This document shows, in pieces, positions 38,513-51,609 of a DNA stretch of 64,000 nucleotides. A program made the position numbers and the translations under genes. A model generated the notes under the pieces. It was not told the DNA's origin. It saw nothing but the letters and a program-made list of their open reading frames with translations, and ran no database searches. Numbering within the stretch: position 1 is the first letter of the stretch; every line of letters begins with the position of its first letter. This DNA is from Ophthalmolycus amberensis (taxonomy: Eukaryota > Chordata > Actinopteri > Perciformes > Zoarcidae). The stretch lies in contig JAFEUB010000813.1 of assembly GCA_024529925.1 (NCBI GenBank), positions 1-64,000 of the forward strand. The letters run 5' to 3'.

Positions 38513-38912
38513 ATTGAGTGTTTAGGATTTAGTGGCATCTAACAGTGAGGTTGCAGATTGCAACCAACGGAATACCACTCCGCTCTCCTCACCTTGTTCA
38601 AGTGTTTCTGAAAATGACGGTAAAAAATACACTGTGAAAGTTTTACAGTCCCTCTCTGGAGCCAGTATTTGGTTGGTCCATTCTGGGCTACTGTAGAAAC
38701 ACGGCAGACTCTGGGAAGATGACCCGTTCCCTAGATATGCAGGGCTGATTCTAAGCAAACAAAAACACCATTCTCAGTTTTTGAGTTGATTTTACATTCA
38801 TGAAAACATAGTTATGAATGTTTCTGTCGATCTCCCTAAATGTTTGTTAGAGCTCAATGCATTTTGTGAGTTACACTGAATGTAAACCGAACAGAAAACT
38901 CCACATGGCACC
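38513..38912. repeat. Interspersed repeat, copy 1 (TTAGTGGCATCTA type)
   Basis: Contains AGGATTTAGTGGCATCTAACAGTGAGGTTGCAGATTGCAACCAAC in pieces shared with 59997-60262 (GAATTTAGTGGCAACCAGCAG, TTGCAACCAACTGAAT). Both copies go on to share CATAGTTATGAAT. A familiar teleost repeat; family name not assigned. Confidence 0.6.
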
Positions 38913-41060
38913 ACTTTTGATATTTTTCATTATTAAATTACTTGATTGTGGCATTGTTCTCCATTTTACTCCAAATGTTTTAGTTTTTCCATTGCAGTTT
39001 TAAAGACTCAATCATCATGTGCTTTCTATGTACACACATATTAGGAATAGGGATCTAATGAAGAAAAACAAAAGTCAGGTGTTTCCTCTTTTATGACAGT
39101 GAAACGAGTCTGGGAAAAGTCCTTGCCTGTTCGCCATTCATATAATCATGGGTTCCATTGCTGTATTTAAGAATAACTTAGACACAATTGGTTGTAAATA
39201 GTTGATATTTACATGTAAAAATAAATACATCTTCAGGAATTGTATGCACATATATATTTTTATATGATACTCCAGAAATGACATACAAGACTACATCAAA
39301 TGACGCATACTCGGCACTGTTAAAGTCCTTATTGATTTTTTCTGTGGGATGATTATTGACTTGTATGACACTTAGGGTTATGACATCAGAATGGCTAATC
39401 TGTGCCATAATGGACCCTTGCCAAATGCTGTTGAAAATTTAAATAAACCTCTCAGATTTTCTTTCGATTTATTTGATGTTCCAATGGCCTTTTCTTAGTG
39501 TGGGATATTTGCATGACGGGGAACAATAAGGACTTATGAAATGCTGAATATCTAGATAGCAATATTATTACGTTGGTTAATACATCTGCTTTTGTTAAAT
39601 ATAAAAAAGCATTAAAGAGTAAATATAATCACACTTAACAATTGTTGCAGTCAACTGAAGTATACATTTAGGACCCTCAAACATTGCACACCAAATTCAC
39701 CATCGCATCCACCTATGCCTCAGCTTGGTGTAAGTTATGTGTACCAATGTTCTTACAGCATGTAGTGAATAATAACTTGTGGTTGAAAGTGTTTACCCGA
39801 ACAATAACAGAAAAGTGCATATAATGTCAGATTTATCAACTGACTATTTTGTATCTACTCGTCTGATTGCAGTGCTATTTCCTTAAATTCCCTTTATGAC
39901 TTCAAAATGAAATTTGAAGTTTCATGGTTTGTAACTCAAAAGACCTACCTTAAAAAGGATTCTCAATCACCAGCATTTGCATTGTTTAGTGCTGCAAACC
40001 TGCAAGATCTGTCCCTCATGTTTTACACTGGCGTATAAGATCTGGACCTTTTTTAGACTCGGAATGCTTATAAAACTTTGGTAACATCACATGGGAAAAA
40101 TACCTTTCTCTGTTAAAACCGCTGCTCTGTTCACTTCTTCACATTCCCTCCTACTTGATTTTCCCAACTTAGCAACATGCAGTTTAGTGGTAGCCAAGGA
40201 GCTCGACCACTGAACTAGCCAGCACTATTCTCAAGGATGGCTCTCACAGATTCATCGATACCAAAAGGAGTTTGTTGAAAATCTGAAATTACTGACTGAG
40301 TGTTAGAGACACAAAGGAGTTATGTGGTAACTATTACTCGTGCACTGATACTAGAAGAGAATCCACTTTGTTACCTTGAATGAAATAATTGATTAAAAAC
40401 AGCCAACTGTGTAACTGCCATTCTATTTAGAGTTCCCCAATAATTTTCTCTCAGACAGAAACTGGTATCGGTCATATCCTTTTCAGCCACTCCATATCTT
40501 TGAGGCTTCTTGGGAAAAAGACAAAGTACTTAAAAGTCACTACGATTATATAAGATGTTTGTCTGCAGCGAAGGACTGGGTTATGTTTTAAAATGTCTGT
40601 ATTTAAGGTTAATGTTTGCAACAGAATTATCAGAAACGGCCCTGCATTAGGGCTCTTTGTCAGAAAGTCATGTATGGAGTCTGCTACAGAATGCATAGCA
40701 GTCGATGAGGTCAAGCTTTACACAAAACTACGTGTCTGGCAAACCTGCAACAACACGTTGTGTAAGTCAGATCATGTTTTCAACAGGTAATTTCACAAGC
40801 GTGTTTTGAGTAAGATAAAGAGCTGACACAACTAAATATATTGAGTTGTATGTTTCGAAACACTGTCTGTTTTGAAGTGGATCTTGACCCCGTGTGTAAA
40901 TATGTTGCGTCTGTACTTCTTCTTTTGTGTGAGAACCAATCTGGTTTTTGGCACCATTTTTGACAAGTGAGGTCATTCTGGGAGACCCTCACTTTCTTTA
41001 GGAGGAGAAGGAATAAATGTTGTCAGTGGAAGGTCCTCACTGGTATAGAACTTCAAGAAC

Positions 41061-41086
41061 GTGTGTGTGTGTGTGTGTGTGTGTGT
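41061..41086. repeat. (GT)n microsatellite
   Basis: 13 GT units, just downstream of the rgs5 coding end. Confidence 0.95.
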
Positions 41087-41363
41087 TGGTTGGGGAGGTA
41101 GGGCTATTTCAAAAGGCAGTCTTTCCCTTAAAGTTACATTCAAACTGTAATTTGGAATTATAATTTTCTCGCCCTGTTTTGGATATTTTGTAAAATTTTT
41201 GTAAAATAAGTCTTTGCTTCTTGAGCTGTACTTACAAAAAAGGTAATTAATTACAAATACCTGATTTAAAAAAAAAAAAAAACGTGTCTTGTTGTTTTCA
41301 TATTAACTAACTGCTGTTTGAAACCTCCCCGCCCCCCCCCATCTCCTCAGACTCTGCTCTGGC

Positions 41364-44300
41364 TTAGTTGACCAGGAGCTCCTGGTACTGCACAGAGTGA
41401 AGGAAACGACCAAAGGAGTCGTTCTCCATCAGGGCGAAGATCCTCTTCTGGGCCAGGTCAAAGGTGGTCGGGGAGAGATCCACCAGGTTCCTCAGGGTCA
41501 CGTCCTTGGTGAAGTGATCAATGTTCACCTGTGGTGGCGGAGACAAACGCAAACTAAATCAAGTCCTGTTGCCCGGAAAATATTCTCTGGAGAAGATCTA
41601 GGAGAGACCGCATTGATGTTTACCACAACTGGTTTAAAATAGTAATAAATGTAGATCAGTACAAGAAACAACAGTTCCTTCTAACATGCAGTAAAGTAGA
41701 CGCCATGTCTCTGACCCAAAATGGAACTGCTTTAGAAAACGTGTGTGTGTGTGTGTGTGTGTTCTCATCCTTGTGCTGTTCTCTGGCGTGAAGAGTCTTG
41801 GTACATTCTGTCTGTAACCTCATCTGTTTACACTCGAGCGCGCCTGTATTTCTCCTCTACACAGCCGTTAATCTTCAAATGTATGCAAATTGTTATACAG
41901 GCAGCTTTCTCTCCAACATTTCACTTTTCCTTCTCTTATTTTGACTGCACTGTTGGCTTTTAAATAGCTCTGTCAGGAGTGAAATGTTGCCTAAATGAAG
42001 GCTATATTACTCATCTTAACCTGCTGACAAAATCCTCTTTGCCAACATAATGAGGGCACCAGTATCGGTACCAGTTTCAGTGACTCTCGTATTAAAGCGC
42101 TGTGAGTTGTCGGAAGAGTAGAAAAGCCATTAGTAGAGTACAGTCCATTTGACCATGGAGGAGAGGTTTTGGAGGGAGGCCTGAAGTGTTGCAGACTTGC
42201 TGACTTTCGCTAGATCTAGCAACTTTTGGAGCAAGTGCTGCTGGCTACTTTCATTGTAAAAAGAGTTGGCACTGGGCTAGGTTTTTCGGCTGAATATTTT
42301 ATTTTTTTTTAATCCAGCGTACTCTTGTTAGTTTCTTAAGATTAATAACCCTAGCTTTAAAGTGAAAGCTCATGGTTGAAACTGTAGGGTGCCCATCTAC
42401 TTGATGAACTCTGTCTATTCCATGTGGTGTTGAAGGCATAAAAATGGGTGAAGTCTCAGGAGTCCCTTACCTCTCTGGGTCCCTCAGACTGGATGAAGTC
42501 TTCGTAGATCTTCTTGGCCTTGGTGGCCATTTTCACAGGGTTCTTGGTCTTCTTGAAGTCCTCGCAGGTCATCCAGAACTCAACGTTCTCCTCACTGAAC
42601 TCGGACTGCAGGAAGCTGCGGAAAGCGGCCAGACCATCTGATGGAGAAAGGAGAGGTTATAAGAGAGAGAAAGGTATTATCAGGCAATATAATATAGAAC
42701 AAGTGATATTGAAGGCCCTTTTCATAAACACATTTTAAAGTAAACATGCTGGCAATTCTGAATAAGCCTCTGAGATTGCACTGTTCCAAGTTTCAATGAC
42801 AGTCTAAAACACTTTCTGTAGCAGTTTAAACATGTCGAACAATATTGTGTTTTCATCCACGTTTCCCCCTTGTGGTGATAAACAACCACAGAATGCCAAA
42901 AAACATTCATCAAAGCTAGCTATTTAGTCAGCCTAATGCTTTTACATACAGCACTAGAGAAATTAAGTGTGAGTCACAAGCTGATGTTTCATCATTTTAG
43001 CTTTGCTTGGGCACTGTTAGGCTGTAAATATAAGCACCAGAATTATATATTCAAGTTATGAAATTGAGTGGACACTTCTGCTGTTAATATATTGTCACTT
43101 ATTAAGAGTAAGGACAAAATAAGATTTAAAACTACATCCGTGATGCATCTTTTTTAGTCACACCTGTTTTACAGCAGTGACATTGCTGCCTTTCGCAAAT
43201 AATCAGATGAACGTTGTGTCTCTTTCCATAATGAAGCGGTCACATTTGAAATATAATGGAACATTTACATAACAGACACTTAGGCCCAAAAAAACATTAT
43301 TTTAACCGATAGATGAAGCCAGCTATCTTCCAGATTCCATGTCTTAAAGCTTTTATTACACGATTTGCAGAAGTGAAGTAATGGAAAATGAAAGGAAGGC
43401 ACAATCAACATTATATATATACTAAGTGGTTGGCATATTACTACAGAGGAAAGTGTGACTTCCCATGTTATAGTATTAGTTTTCCCAAAACTCTCTGGAT
43501 GGAACAATCAGGAAAAAGACGATGTTTTATGCGACACAAGGGAGGAAAACATCCCCTTTTTCCTGATATTGTTCCAGCCAGATAATCATAGAAATAAAAA
43601 TGCATACTATACTTCTATTTACAAAAACAGCCAACTACCTTTCAGAAATGTCATAAACGGTGTCCGAAATAGAAACAACTTTTATTTGGACAATTGTGAA
43701 AGCACAGTGGTTATTCTAAGATAAGATCCATAATAAGACTTGAAACAACCACTCATTTGAGCAAAGAACATTGTAGTTCAACATAATGCCTGCGAAGGTC
43801 CCATTGTCTGAATGAACATGTGCGGCAGATGATAAGCTTTTTGCTGTGGCCTCAGGCTTTTATCTCTAATCTAAAAGGGTTTGGTTCAAAATAGCTCTGA
43901 GTCGCAATCAAGCTCTGTTTTTTGGACAGACCTTCAGTTCAAGAACACATAAAAAGAGACGCACGCACGCACTCACGCACAGGCACGAACGCCAATTTAT
44001 GGCTGTTTGTGTATCAGAGCGGCAACAACCAGCAGAAATTGTAGCTTCAGTGTTTGTCACGTATTCATGGTTCTACAATATTCTGTTAAAATATGTCCGT
44101 TAAATTAATTTCAGTTTTAATTAACTTCACTGACCCCCATAGGTTGAACCAGTAGCGTGATCGTTGAAAATGAAGTGATTAAAACAACTTGAAAATTAGA
44201 TTCATTTCTCCACGAGTGCCATGTTCTTTATCAGAGTAGTCGTACATTATTTATTTCCTGTTGCATAATATGCACTGAGTTATGCAATTTTGTTTACGGC

Positions 44301-47300
44301 AAAGGAGGGAGGGCAGTTCTACATTTGAGAGGAAATAACTCAGAGAGAATCCCATGGGAATTAACAAGAGAGATGCCATAAAGAATAATGTTAATGCAAA
44401 AGCTCAGATAAATGATCACAGCGCAGCAGTTTGCAACACCCGTGCAATAAATCAACGCTGGCGGAATCGTTTAGAGCTCTCCCTGGAGATTTTACCACAA
44501 CACACGGACAAATACATGGATGCATAATGCACACTCACGCAGGCATGTAAACACAGGCCAAAACATACATCTCTTTGCCCTAGACTGTGCAGAAGGAGCA
44601 ACAAAGGTCTTTTACCACCCATTGAGCTCTGCAGAGGAAACGCTGCTCCCTTTACATACAATATCAGCTGCGCAGTAACATCTGTAGGTGGATCTGTTCA
44701 GATGTGCAGGGGCAACTTAAGTGACTTATTAGCAGGAGAGTTTGCGCGTACCGCTAAATACCGTTAATCATCAGTCTTGCTGGCTCTCAGTGCACTTTGT
44801 AAAGTAAACAGTGGAGCCATGTATGGTGTGTCTTCTTACATTTGTTTCATATATATCTATAGATAGATATAGATATAGATCTCTATATAGATAGATATAG
44901 ATATAGATATATATATATATATCTATATATATCTATATATCTCTATATAGATATAGTTCAAGCTGTTGCATGAGGAAGACTGCAGCTTTGGCTGGTATGA
45001 AATCATGGTGTTCTCATTGTTTGGTTGGAAGGACATCAACAAAGCGAGGCTGCAGAGCAGCAAGTAATAGGACAACCTTAACATGTCTATTTTGGGATTT
45101 AAACAAGGATTCTTTTTGTGTGGAAAAAGCTGGTTTGAATAAATGGCACCATTATGAGGAGAAGAAAGATATATCTGCAAGATACGTGCTACATGAGACA
45201 TCTGATATTTCTTTGAGGAAATCACTTAAAGCCATGTTTTTTTAAATCACGGAGTCAGTTTAAAAAGGTTTTTAGAGTAATGTTACGTTTACTGAATAAT
45301 ATATACTACTTTAAAATGTTAAGTAAGTTCCTTGATGTTGTTATACAGAAACAAGGTGTTCGATTTTCATTATTGAAGCACCTTGATTCTAGTTTGTGAT
45401 TCGTGAAATTGGGCTACGCAAATTTAATTTACCCTGTGCTCGCATTGATCATGTTGTTCGGACAAAAATCTGTTCATGCAGTCACATTATGGGGACGAAA
45501 GAGAAAGAGAGTAAGTGAGGGCAAACTTACAGCTGTTGTTCAGGACTCGGTCCAGACATTCACGCCACTGAGCAGCCTCCTCAGGAGTCGGCCTGCACAC
45601 AAAATACCTCAGTTCAGTCTGATCTTCAGAAAAACTTGTTCAAAGTATCCCAAAAGTAACTAACTAACCCTAACTCACCCCTCTAAAATATCCATTATGG
45701 GCAAGAAAGTAAAGAAGAAAACATCCAAGTACAAATGAGACATTCCATGAATTATCCTGTTAGTATGTTTATTTTCACTTGCATAATGTTGCAGTGCACT
45801 CAGCCTTTTTGTTGTTTACCCAGACTTACCGAGTAGTTTATAGATCCCTACAGAAGCCCTATAGGCACCCAGCAGGGCCAGCGACCACCCAGGACCACCC
45901 AAACTGAAAGAGGCAGGGAACGCGACCACCCCCCAAAACCTAACCCCAGAGACATCCACAGGGATGATCCCAGTCCCATCCCAGATGCCCCCCAGGACCC
46001 CCAGAGGAGAGCCGCACATTCCCACCCGACCAACCCCAAGCACAGTCCCCCGCACCAGGGAGCACCAAAGACCCCTTCAGAGCACTGCAGCTTCAAGTCT
46101 AACCATGGACATCAGCATTAAGAGACATCCTACTTTAAAAAATAGGTTTCAAAAAGTGATTTTTTGTTTTCTTAAATACAATCTTTTCTGAAGGCAAGTG
46201 TGAGAAAAGCTCTTTAAGCTACAAACATGCTTGAGGGGCTTCCTCTCTATAGGCCTATACACAATTTGTTAGCAAACATTATGTACTCGAAATAAAAACT
46301 CAACAGAGTGAAAACAACTACGCTATGAATACAAATTTGACTTTTTCCCAGTTCCCCAAAACCAGACTGCATCCTTTGATCTCTGCTTTGATTTCTGCTG
46401 ACAGATTCAAGTCTGGAAAACATCCACCAGGATTGTGTCTGCTGTATGAACCGGGCCAGACATGGGGAGCATTTAGACATTTCGGCTGCTTCCAAAGCAG
46501 CTGAGATGTTTCAGCTTAACCGTGTGAGGATGATAAAAGGTGGAACATATCTGCAGTAATCACACACTAAGTCAAAGCAAACAAAGATTTAAAACTCTGT
46601 ACCTGGATGACAACGAATGCTTTTACAATATCATCTTTCGATGAGAAATGTAAGGGCTGTTGTTAATTATCAGCATGAGTTACAGTGACGGGAGAGCAAT
46701 AAAGAGTTGGATGGTCTCCACCACAATGACTCTAAAGGGAACTGAAACAAAGCTTCACGACTTTTATGGGTTACTTTTAGATAAAGTGCTGCTTTTCTAA
46801 AAAATACCATAATATTTTAAGAGGAAAAAAATAACATTTTATACATCACATAAATGATCTGTAACCCAGTCTTTTCAAGGTGATTCCTGATAAAATGAGG
46901 CTTTGTAGCATCAAACAGTAACAGCCGAGCCCAGTCAGTGCCTGGAGAGGTTTAAGATGCTCTGATCTCCACTCCAGCAAACTTTGAGGCAGAGGCACAG
47001 AGAGAGAGACTCACTTCTGCTGCTTCTCCGGCTTCTTCTCAGTCTTCTCGGGGTAGGGGATGATGAGGTCGATGGCATTTTCTGGCTTCTGCAGTAAAAT
47101 GCCCAATTTCGACTTGATCTCTTTCGCCCTGGATGACAGAAAGCAGACGACGTGTGTGACTTGTTTTAACTTCTTAGACGTGGAAGTAATAATAATCTAG
47201 TCATGATGTTTACCTAAGCTTTCAAGATGAGAACTCTGATATATTGTATTTATACGTGTCAGTTGGCTGATTAATCAAATTCAGAACTTCATTTGCTACA

Positions 47301-48070
47301 AAGAGTTAAAGTTCTTCACGAAGGAAAAAGTAGCAGCTACAGTTTAAAAACAAATTAGATATTTTGTTATTTTTTAATTGCCCTTTTTTATTTGGTTAGA
47401 TGTTTTTTTTTTTGGTGATTCTGTGCCATAAGTCTCATACTCAGTACAACAATGTATTAAGTTATAAAGTTACTCTGCACATTATCTATAATGTAAAAAT
47501 GTTAAATTTACTGTAATGAACAAAACATGACCTGCACACATTTTAAAACCAATAATAACCAAATGGTGAAAATGTTATGTTATATTTTGACTAATGTAAA
47601 CCTTTTAATAAAAGTTGTTCTGCAGGTTTAGAAACCTCTCCGACCTCCCTTCAGGTTTGAGAGTGGAAGCAACACAATACCTTACTCTGACGCCCTTGAC
47701 TAATCTGCACAAGCTATTGCAAAATATTCTTAAAACACGTAAGCGAGCATAACAGTTCGGAAGCTTTCCTTCAGTTCAGAAAGTCTGCCGTTTTGTGAAA
47801 ATCCATTTTTCAACAATTAATTTCAGAAAGTAAAAACTTCACAAAAATGAACTTAAAGCCTCTGAGTTCTTCCAGATGGATACTCTCGACCCAAGAATGA
47901 CAGCATGCGTTTTAATTTATTAACGGGGTAAATCAGCCACTCTCAAATGGTTTGAAAAGTAGCCACACTGTATCAGATCCAACCACTTCTAAGACATGAC
48001 AGGTAAAGTGATGATGCAGTTCTCACCTCACCAGGCAGGTTTGGGGTAACGCAGCTAATCCTTTACACAT
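41364..48070 (-). CDS. rgs5: Regulator of G-protein signalling 5, five coding exons, 183 aa
   Basis: GTPase-activating protein for Gi/Gq alpha subunits. Exons (5' to 3'): 48027-48070, 47015-47128, 45531-45592, 42471-42637, 41364-41528, total 552 nt with all phases matching and canonical GT-AG borders. The start ATG (48068-48070) gives MCKGLAALPQTCLVR, the R4-family N-terminal signature. Residues 16-27 (AKEIKSKLGILL) form the amphipathic membrane-targeting helix. The RGS domain spans about residues 60-178. FSEEN (87-91) carries the Glu-Asn pair that contacts G alpha. Exon 5 begins VNIDHFTKD, as in RGS5, and ends FGRFLHSVQYQELLVN. Human RGS5 is 181 aa with the same ending style, so length and ends agree. 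It faces the rgs4-like pseudogene. Cys2 after Met makes it a candidate oxygen-sensitive Arg/N-degron substrate, as known for mammalian RGS4/5/16. The choice between fish rgs5a and rgs5b cannot be made here. Confidence 0.93.
41741..41761. repeat. (GT)n microsatellite
   Basis: About ten GT units in the last intron of rgs5. Confidence 0.93.
44849..44957. repeat. TATAGA/TATATC microsatellite with self-complementary blocks
   Basis: A mixture of ATAGAT and ATCTAT units in the rgs5 intron between exons 3 and 4. Because ATAGAT and ATCTAT are complements, the tract can fold on itself. Confidence 0.9.
45835..46085. repeat. C-rich, G-poor island in an rgs5 intron
   Basis: A block of about 250 bp dominated by CCACC, CCCAG and ACCCC words, standing out sharply against AT-rich surroundings. 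It gives long minus-strand glycine-rich frames, which are composition artefacts. It resembles C-rich segments of fish retroelements, but no family was identified. Confidence 0.5.
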
Positions 48071-50600
48071 CTTCCGGTGCAGTAATTGAGAGTGTATTCA
48101 GTTGCCTGTGAGTCTCAAGAGTCCTTTTTGCTTTCTGACTCTGTGTTTCAGCTGGTGGGGAGTTTTATAGGGACACCCTTTGGGCTTTGGGCCAACAGCT
48201 AAGCCAATCGGACTGGAATGTGTAGACAGCTGAGGAGGGGCCTGTTTGCTTTCAGGATTCAATTAACCTACAGATCCAGGAACAGTGTGCAGTTGATATT
48301 ATGATCTAAAGCTATTTATGAAAGATTTTGAGGCTATCAATTACAATGAGTATCACATGCTGAGTTTTCGTCTTAATGGATTTTGCATTTGCCAGTTGCC
48401 TTAGTTTATGCCTATTTGCTCGATTTCGACAGAAATAAAATGAAGTTGCATCTGGTGTACAGTGTTGAAAATCAACATTGTAACTCGCATTTAGTTCTTA
48501 TTTTAACTTCAGTTGGAGCAGTTCCCGTATTTTGAAGTTGGTCAAAAAGGCTCCAACACGTTGATTTTATTTGCAATTTTTTGTTTGCCCAGTGTCAAAT
48601 AACTGGATGTGTGTAGGCCAAATTAAAATTGCATTTAAAATACCATAGCTGCTCTAGAAGTGACTCACACATGCATTTTCGTCTTGCCACTTCTATGTCT
48701 GGGTGAACATTTTTTTGTTTGATGCTGGTGTCAATACGATACCCGAGTTTTGGGACCCAATACTAAAACAACTTTTTCTGACACGGTGCGTTCACACCAA
48801 ATGCGGCGCAAATTATTCGCGCGAGTAGATTACATGCAAAGTCTATGCACAGACGCGATGAGACTGGCGGGGAGCGATTGACGCGAATTCGCATCAAACG
48901 CCAAATCGCCCCAAACGCGTGAGTTGAAATTTTTCAACTTCGGCGAAATATTCGCGTTACGCCCCAGCGCGATAGCCTATCAGCGTTGAGATGTCTCCTG
49001 TCATCACTGACTTCCTGCCATGGTTGTATCAGGAAATAAATACGGTAGCCGTCTGTGTTCACCCAGAGCTCTACGATACCTCATACAATAGAGACTGGAC
49101 CAAACTATGTGTATAAATGTGTGCGTGTAAACCATATGCTACAAACAATGAATAGACGCTGCCGTATTTATGTCTAGATGACGTTATTCTGAGTGTTGGT
49201 GGAGCTGCTACAATGTTAGCATAGCCTAGCACCGATCCATCAGAGCTCCATTGAGAAGACAAGTAGCCTACAAATCGGCATCATTACGTGGTTATAAGCA
49301 GACAAATAGGTTATTTTTTCCATGGTTAATGGCGGACAGTTGAACGGCTTTCAGGGCGACCATAGAACTGCTCAAACTGCAGGGTAGCTGAACAAAACTT
49401 TTATTTGGGATCATTTGTATGCATTTATTATAGATTTCAACAGTAGGGAGATGATGGGAAATACAGGAATAGACATATTTTGTGATTTTTTGACCAGCAT
49501 CTCATTTGTTTTCCAATAACTGCAGCTTGAGTGTTTTTATCCTTGACATTTTTTTTATTGTCTGTTTGAAAAAACTGGATGATTGCAGCCTGGCATATAC
49601 TTGTTACTACTGTCAAAGTAAGAGTTTTCTCAACTCTGTACTTTAACTCAGAAAATGATTATTTTTGTAAAGCCTTAGCAGTAATTAAACTCAGCCTCCA
49701 AACACAGAAAAACATTGTTTTCATTCATTCAAACTAGTCACACAGAAAGAAGAATCACAATGGATCAGTACAGTAAAACCCAGAGGTGTTAGAAGTAACA
49801 GAAAGACAAGGCCTGATTTGTTTTTTGTTATTCTGAGCTGGACGCTCTCCCATTTACTTAATACTTTTATGCTCACACGAGGCAAAGGCTTCCCAGCTAA
49901 GCTCGCCATCTTTCTGCAAAACATTTAATCCTCCCTAACGTGTATAATGTATGTCATCATTCAAAAATTGCTTAATTTAATGTGGCGACAGGTTTAGTTT
50001 GACTAATGCCCAGGCACACAGGCTTGATGTTATGTGGCAGTTAATCAAGTAAAACAGAACCAGAGGGCACTCATTGCTTTTCATCAGGACTGCTCAGTTT
50101 AGCCCATTCCTTGGCAGTGTAATACTGGGTGGCGAACTGGCTATTTCTCAAGTTCATCTTTGTTATGACTTAGTTGTTTAATGACTTTCTCCCAGTTTCC
50201 ATGATGAATGGAACTGTTTGCAGAAGTTTTACGCAAATTAAAAGTGATGTCCTTATCACATCTCCTATGCTCAAGAAACAAATCAAAAAAGTATTATAGG
50301 ATACCAGTCACAAAGGTTTATATTATAAATATTGGGATAACTGTCTGAGTGATGGACAAAGGGTAGGACCATATGTGTGTATATTTCCTCCTACTCTTCA
50401 GAAATGTAATATTTATTTATGTTGAGAATTTGTGTATTGACAGTTAGCTTTTTTTACTGTTTATTTCTTTTGTTATACTTGTTCCGTTTTTCATTTTTTG
50501 TAACATGTTTGATATAAATAAAATACAAATTAAATTAAATGGTTGTTACTATCCACATATTAATCAACATGAATCCCATTAGTACACTGAAAAGATACAT
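48071..50600. other. rgs5 upstream region, no other gene seen
   Basis: Apart from the promoter, contains a repeat fragment at 48785-49010 (GGTGCGTTCACACCAAATGCGGCGC...) that looks like one end of a fish DNA-transposon MITE, rich in CpG. Sequence at 50480-50545 ending AAATAAAATACAAATTAAATTAAATG resembles a LINE 3' tail. Confidence 0.45.
48163..48169 (-). promoter_or_regulatory. rgs5: TATA box of rgs5
   Basis: On the minus strand the sequence reads CCCTATAAAACTCCCC, about 95 nt upstream of the ATG. This implies transcription starting near 48135 and a 5' UTR of roughly 65 nt with no intervening intron needed. An inverted CCAAT (ATTGG) lies further upstream near 48197, and a GGAATG word (TEAD-type) follows near 48207. 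Confidence 0.65.
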
Positions 50601-51309
50601 TGGAAGATAGGCGCATTGTTTGATTTCATCAACGACCGAATGGTGCGTCGCTTTAAATTTTTGCTGTTGCAAGGAATTCTGGGATGGCATTATCTTCTTT
50701 CCTTTTGTAAAGGATGCTCCAGTCTATCCTCTGCTGAAGGAGATAAGAAAGAAAGCATTGAAGCACATTCCTTAGCATTTACAGAATTCGACCAGCTCTT
50801 ATCATGGCTGCCACATAGATATGTCTGGGTCATTTCAAAAAGACTTTCGACTGCAGCAATGTTATCAGAGAATCTTAATTCTGCCAAAAACATATTGGCC
50901 GAGTCACAAAATGCAGATACAGAACGTTGAACGATATGTCACGGGATTCTACGGCACTGAGTGACATGACATTATTTCATTAGCTTACAAGTGTACTTAA
51001 TTTCACCATGTTTTTTCAAACCCTAACTTAGTACTTTAGTTGCCTTAACAGTTTCACAATGTTAACCACGCGCAAATAGCCTGATGCCGGGGTTTCTGTC
51101 AAACCAGCTACATATTATGAAGAGGAATGTGATCACACAGGAAAGATTGTGTTCTTGGTTGATAATTGAAAAAGTCAACAACGACCCAAAGCATGAGACC
51201 AGACAAAGACTTTTTGTTTTTGATGCAGATCAGATACCAATTATTTATAAATCTCTTGTCCAGAGTCAGAGGCTGGCGAATTCAATGAAGATACTTTTAA
51301 TTAAGCAAA

Positions 51310-51609
51310 ATTAGTCTTACGGGTTCCCAACGGGCAGGCAGGTACGGCTTGCAGATCACATACAAACAAAACTTCATGTAGCAACACAGGCAATTAAATA
51401 ACAAGGGAAGCACAGTACATAAGGATGGAGATAACGAGGGACAGGTGACAGCAGGCTGTGATCACACAGGTGAAACTTATAGGAGCGGGGCAGACAATCA
51501 CACAGGTGGGAAACAAAGAAAGGCAGAAGGGTAAAAATAAGACACAAGATGAGGACTTTCAAACTAAAACAAGAAACAAAGTATAACAAAACCCCTAGGA
51601 CCATGACAC
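51310..51609 (-). repeat. LTR-like repeat fragment
   Basis: The minus strand begins TGTCATGGTCCTAGGGG and continues with T/C-rich sequence and words such as CACCTGTGTGATCACAG. This is the style of teleost gypsy LTRs that start TGTCA.GGTCC. The opposite end is not clear and no target duplication was found. Confidence 0.4.

Larger units (their letters stand above)
33801..41363. other. Intergenic region between the convergent RGS loci
   Basis: No conserved gene recognised. Sequence at 36860-36935 resembles 55240-55330 (AATGAC..GG.TGGGTTTAC, then GCATCGG.ATCAGACG), a dispersed repeat. A segment at 36660-36835 ending CTAGTGTGGATATGGCCTTAA has the look of a fish MITE end. Open frames at 37362-37637, 37644-37835 and 38058-38324 lie in AT-rich DNA and show no family features. 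Some of the left part must hold the rgs5 3' UTR; no minus-strand AATAAA could be assigned confidently. Confidence 0.45.

Noticed and set aside
50616..50930. 104-codon plus-strand open frame
   Set aside because: Contains AAGGAATTCTGGGATGGCATTATCTT-style sequence typical of a fish interspersed repeat, so coding is unlikely.
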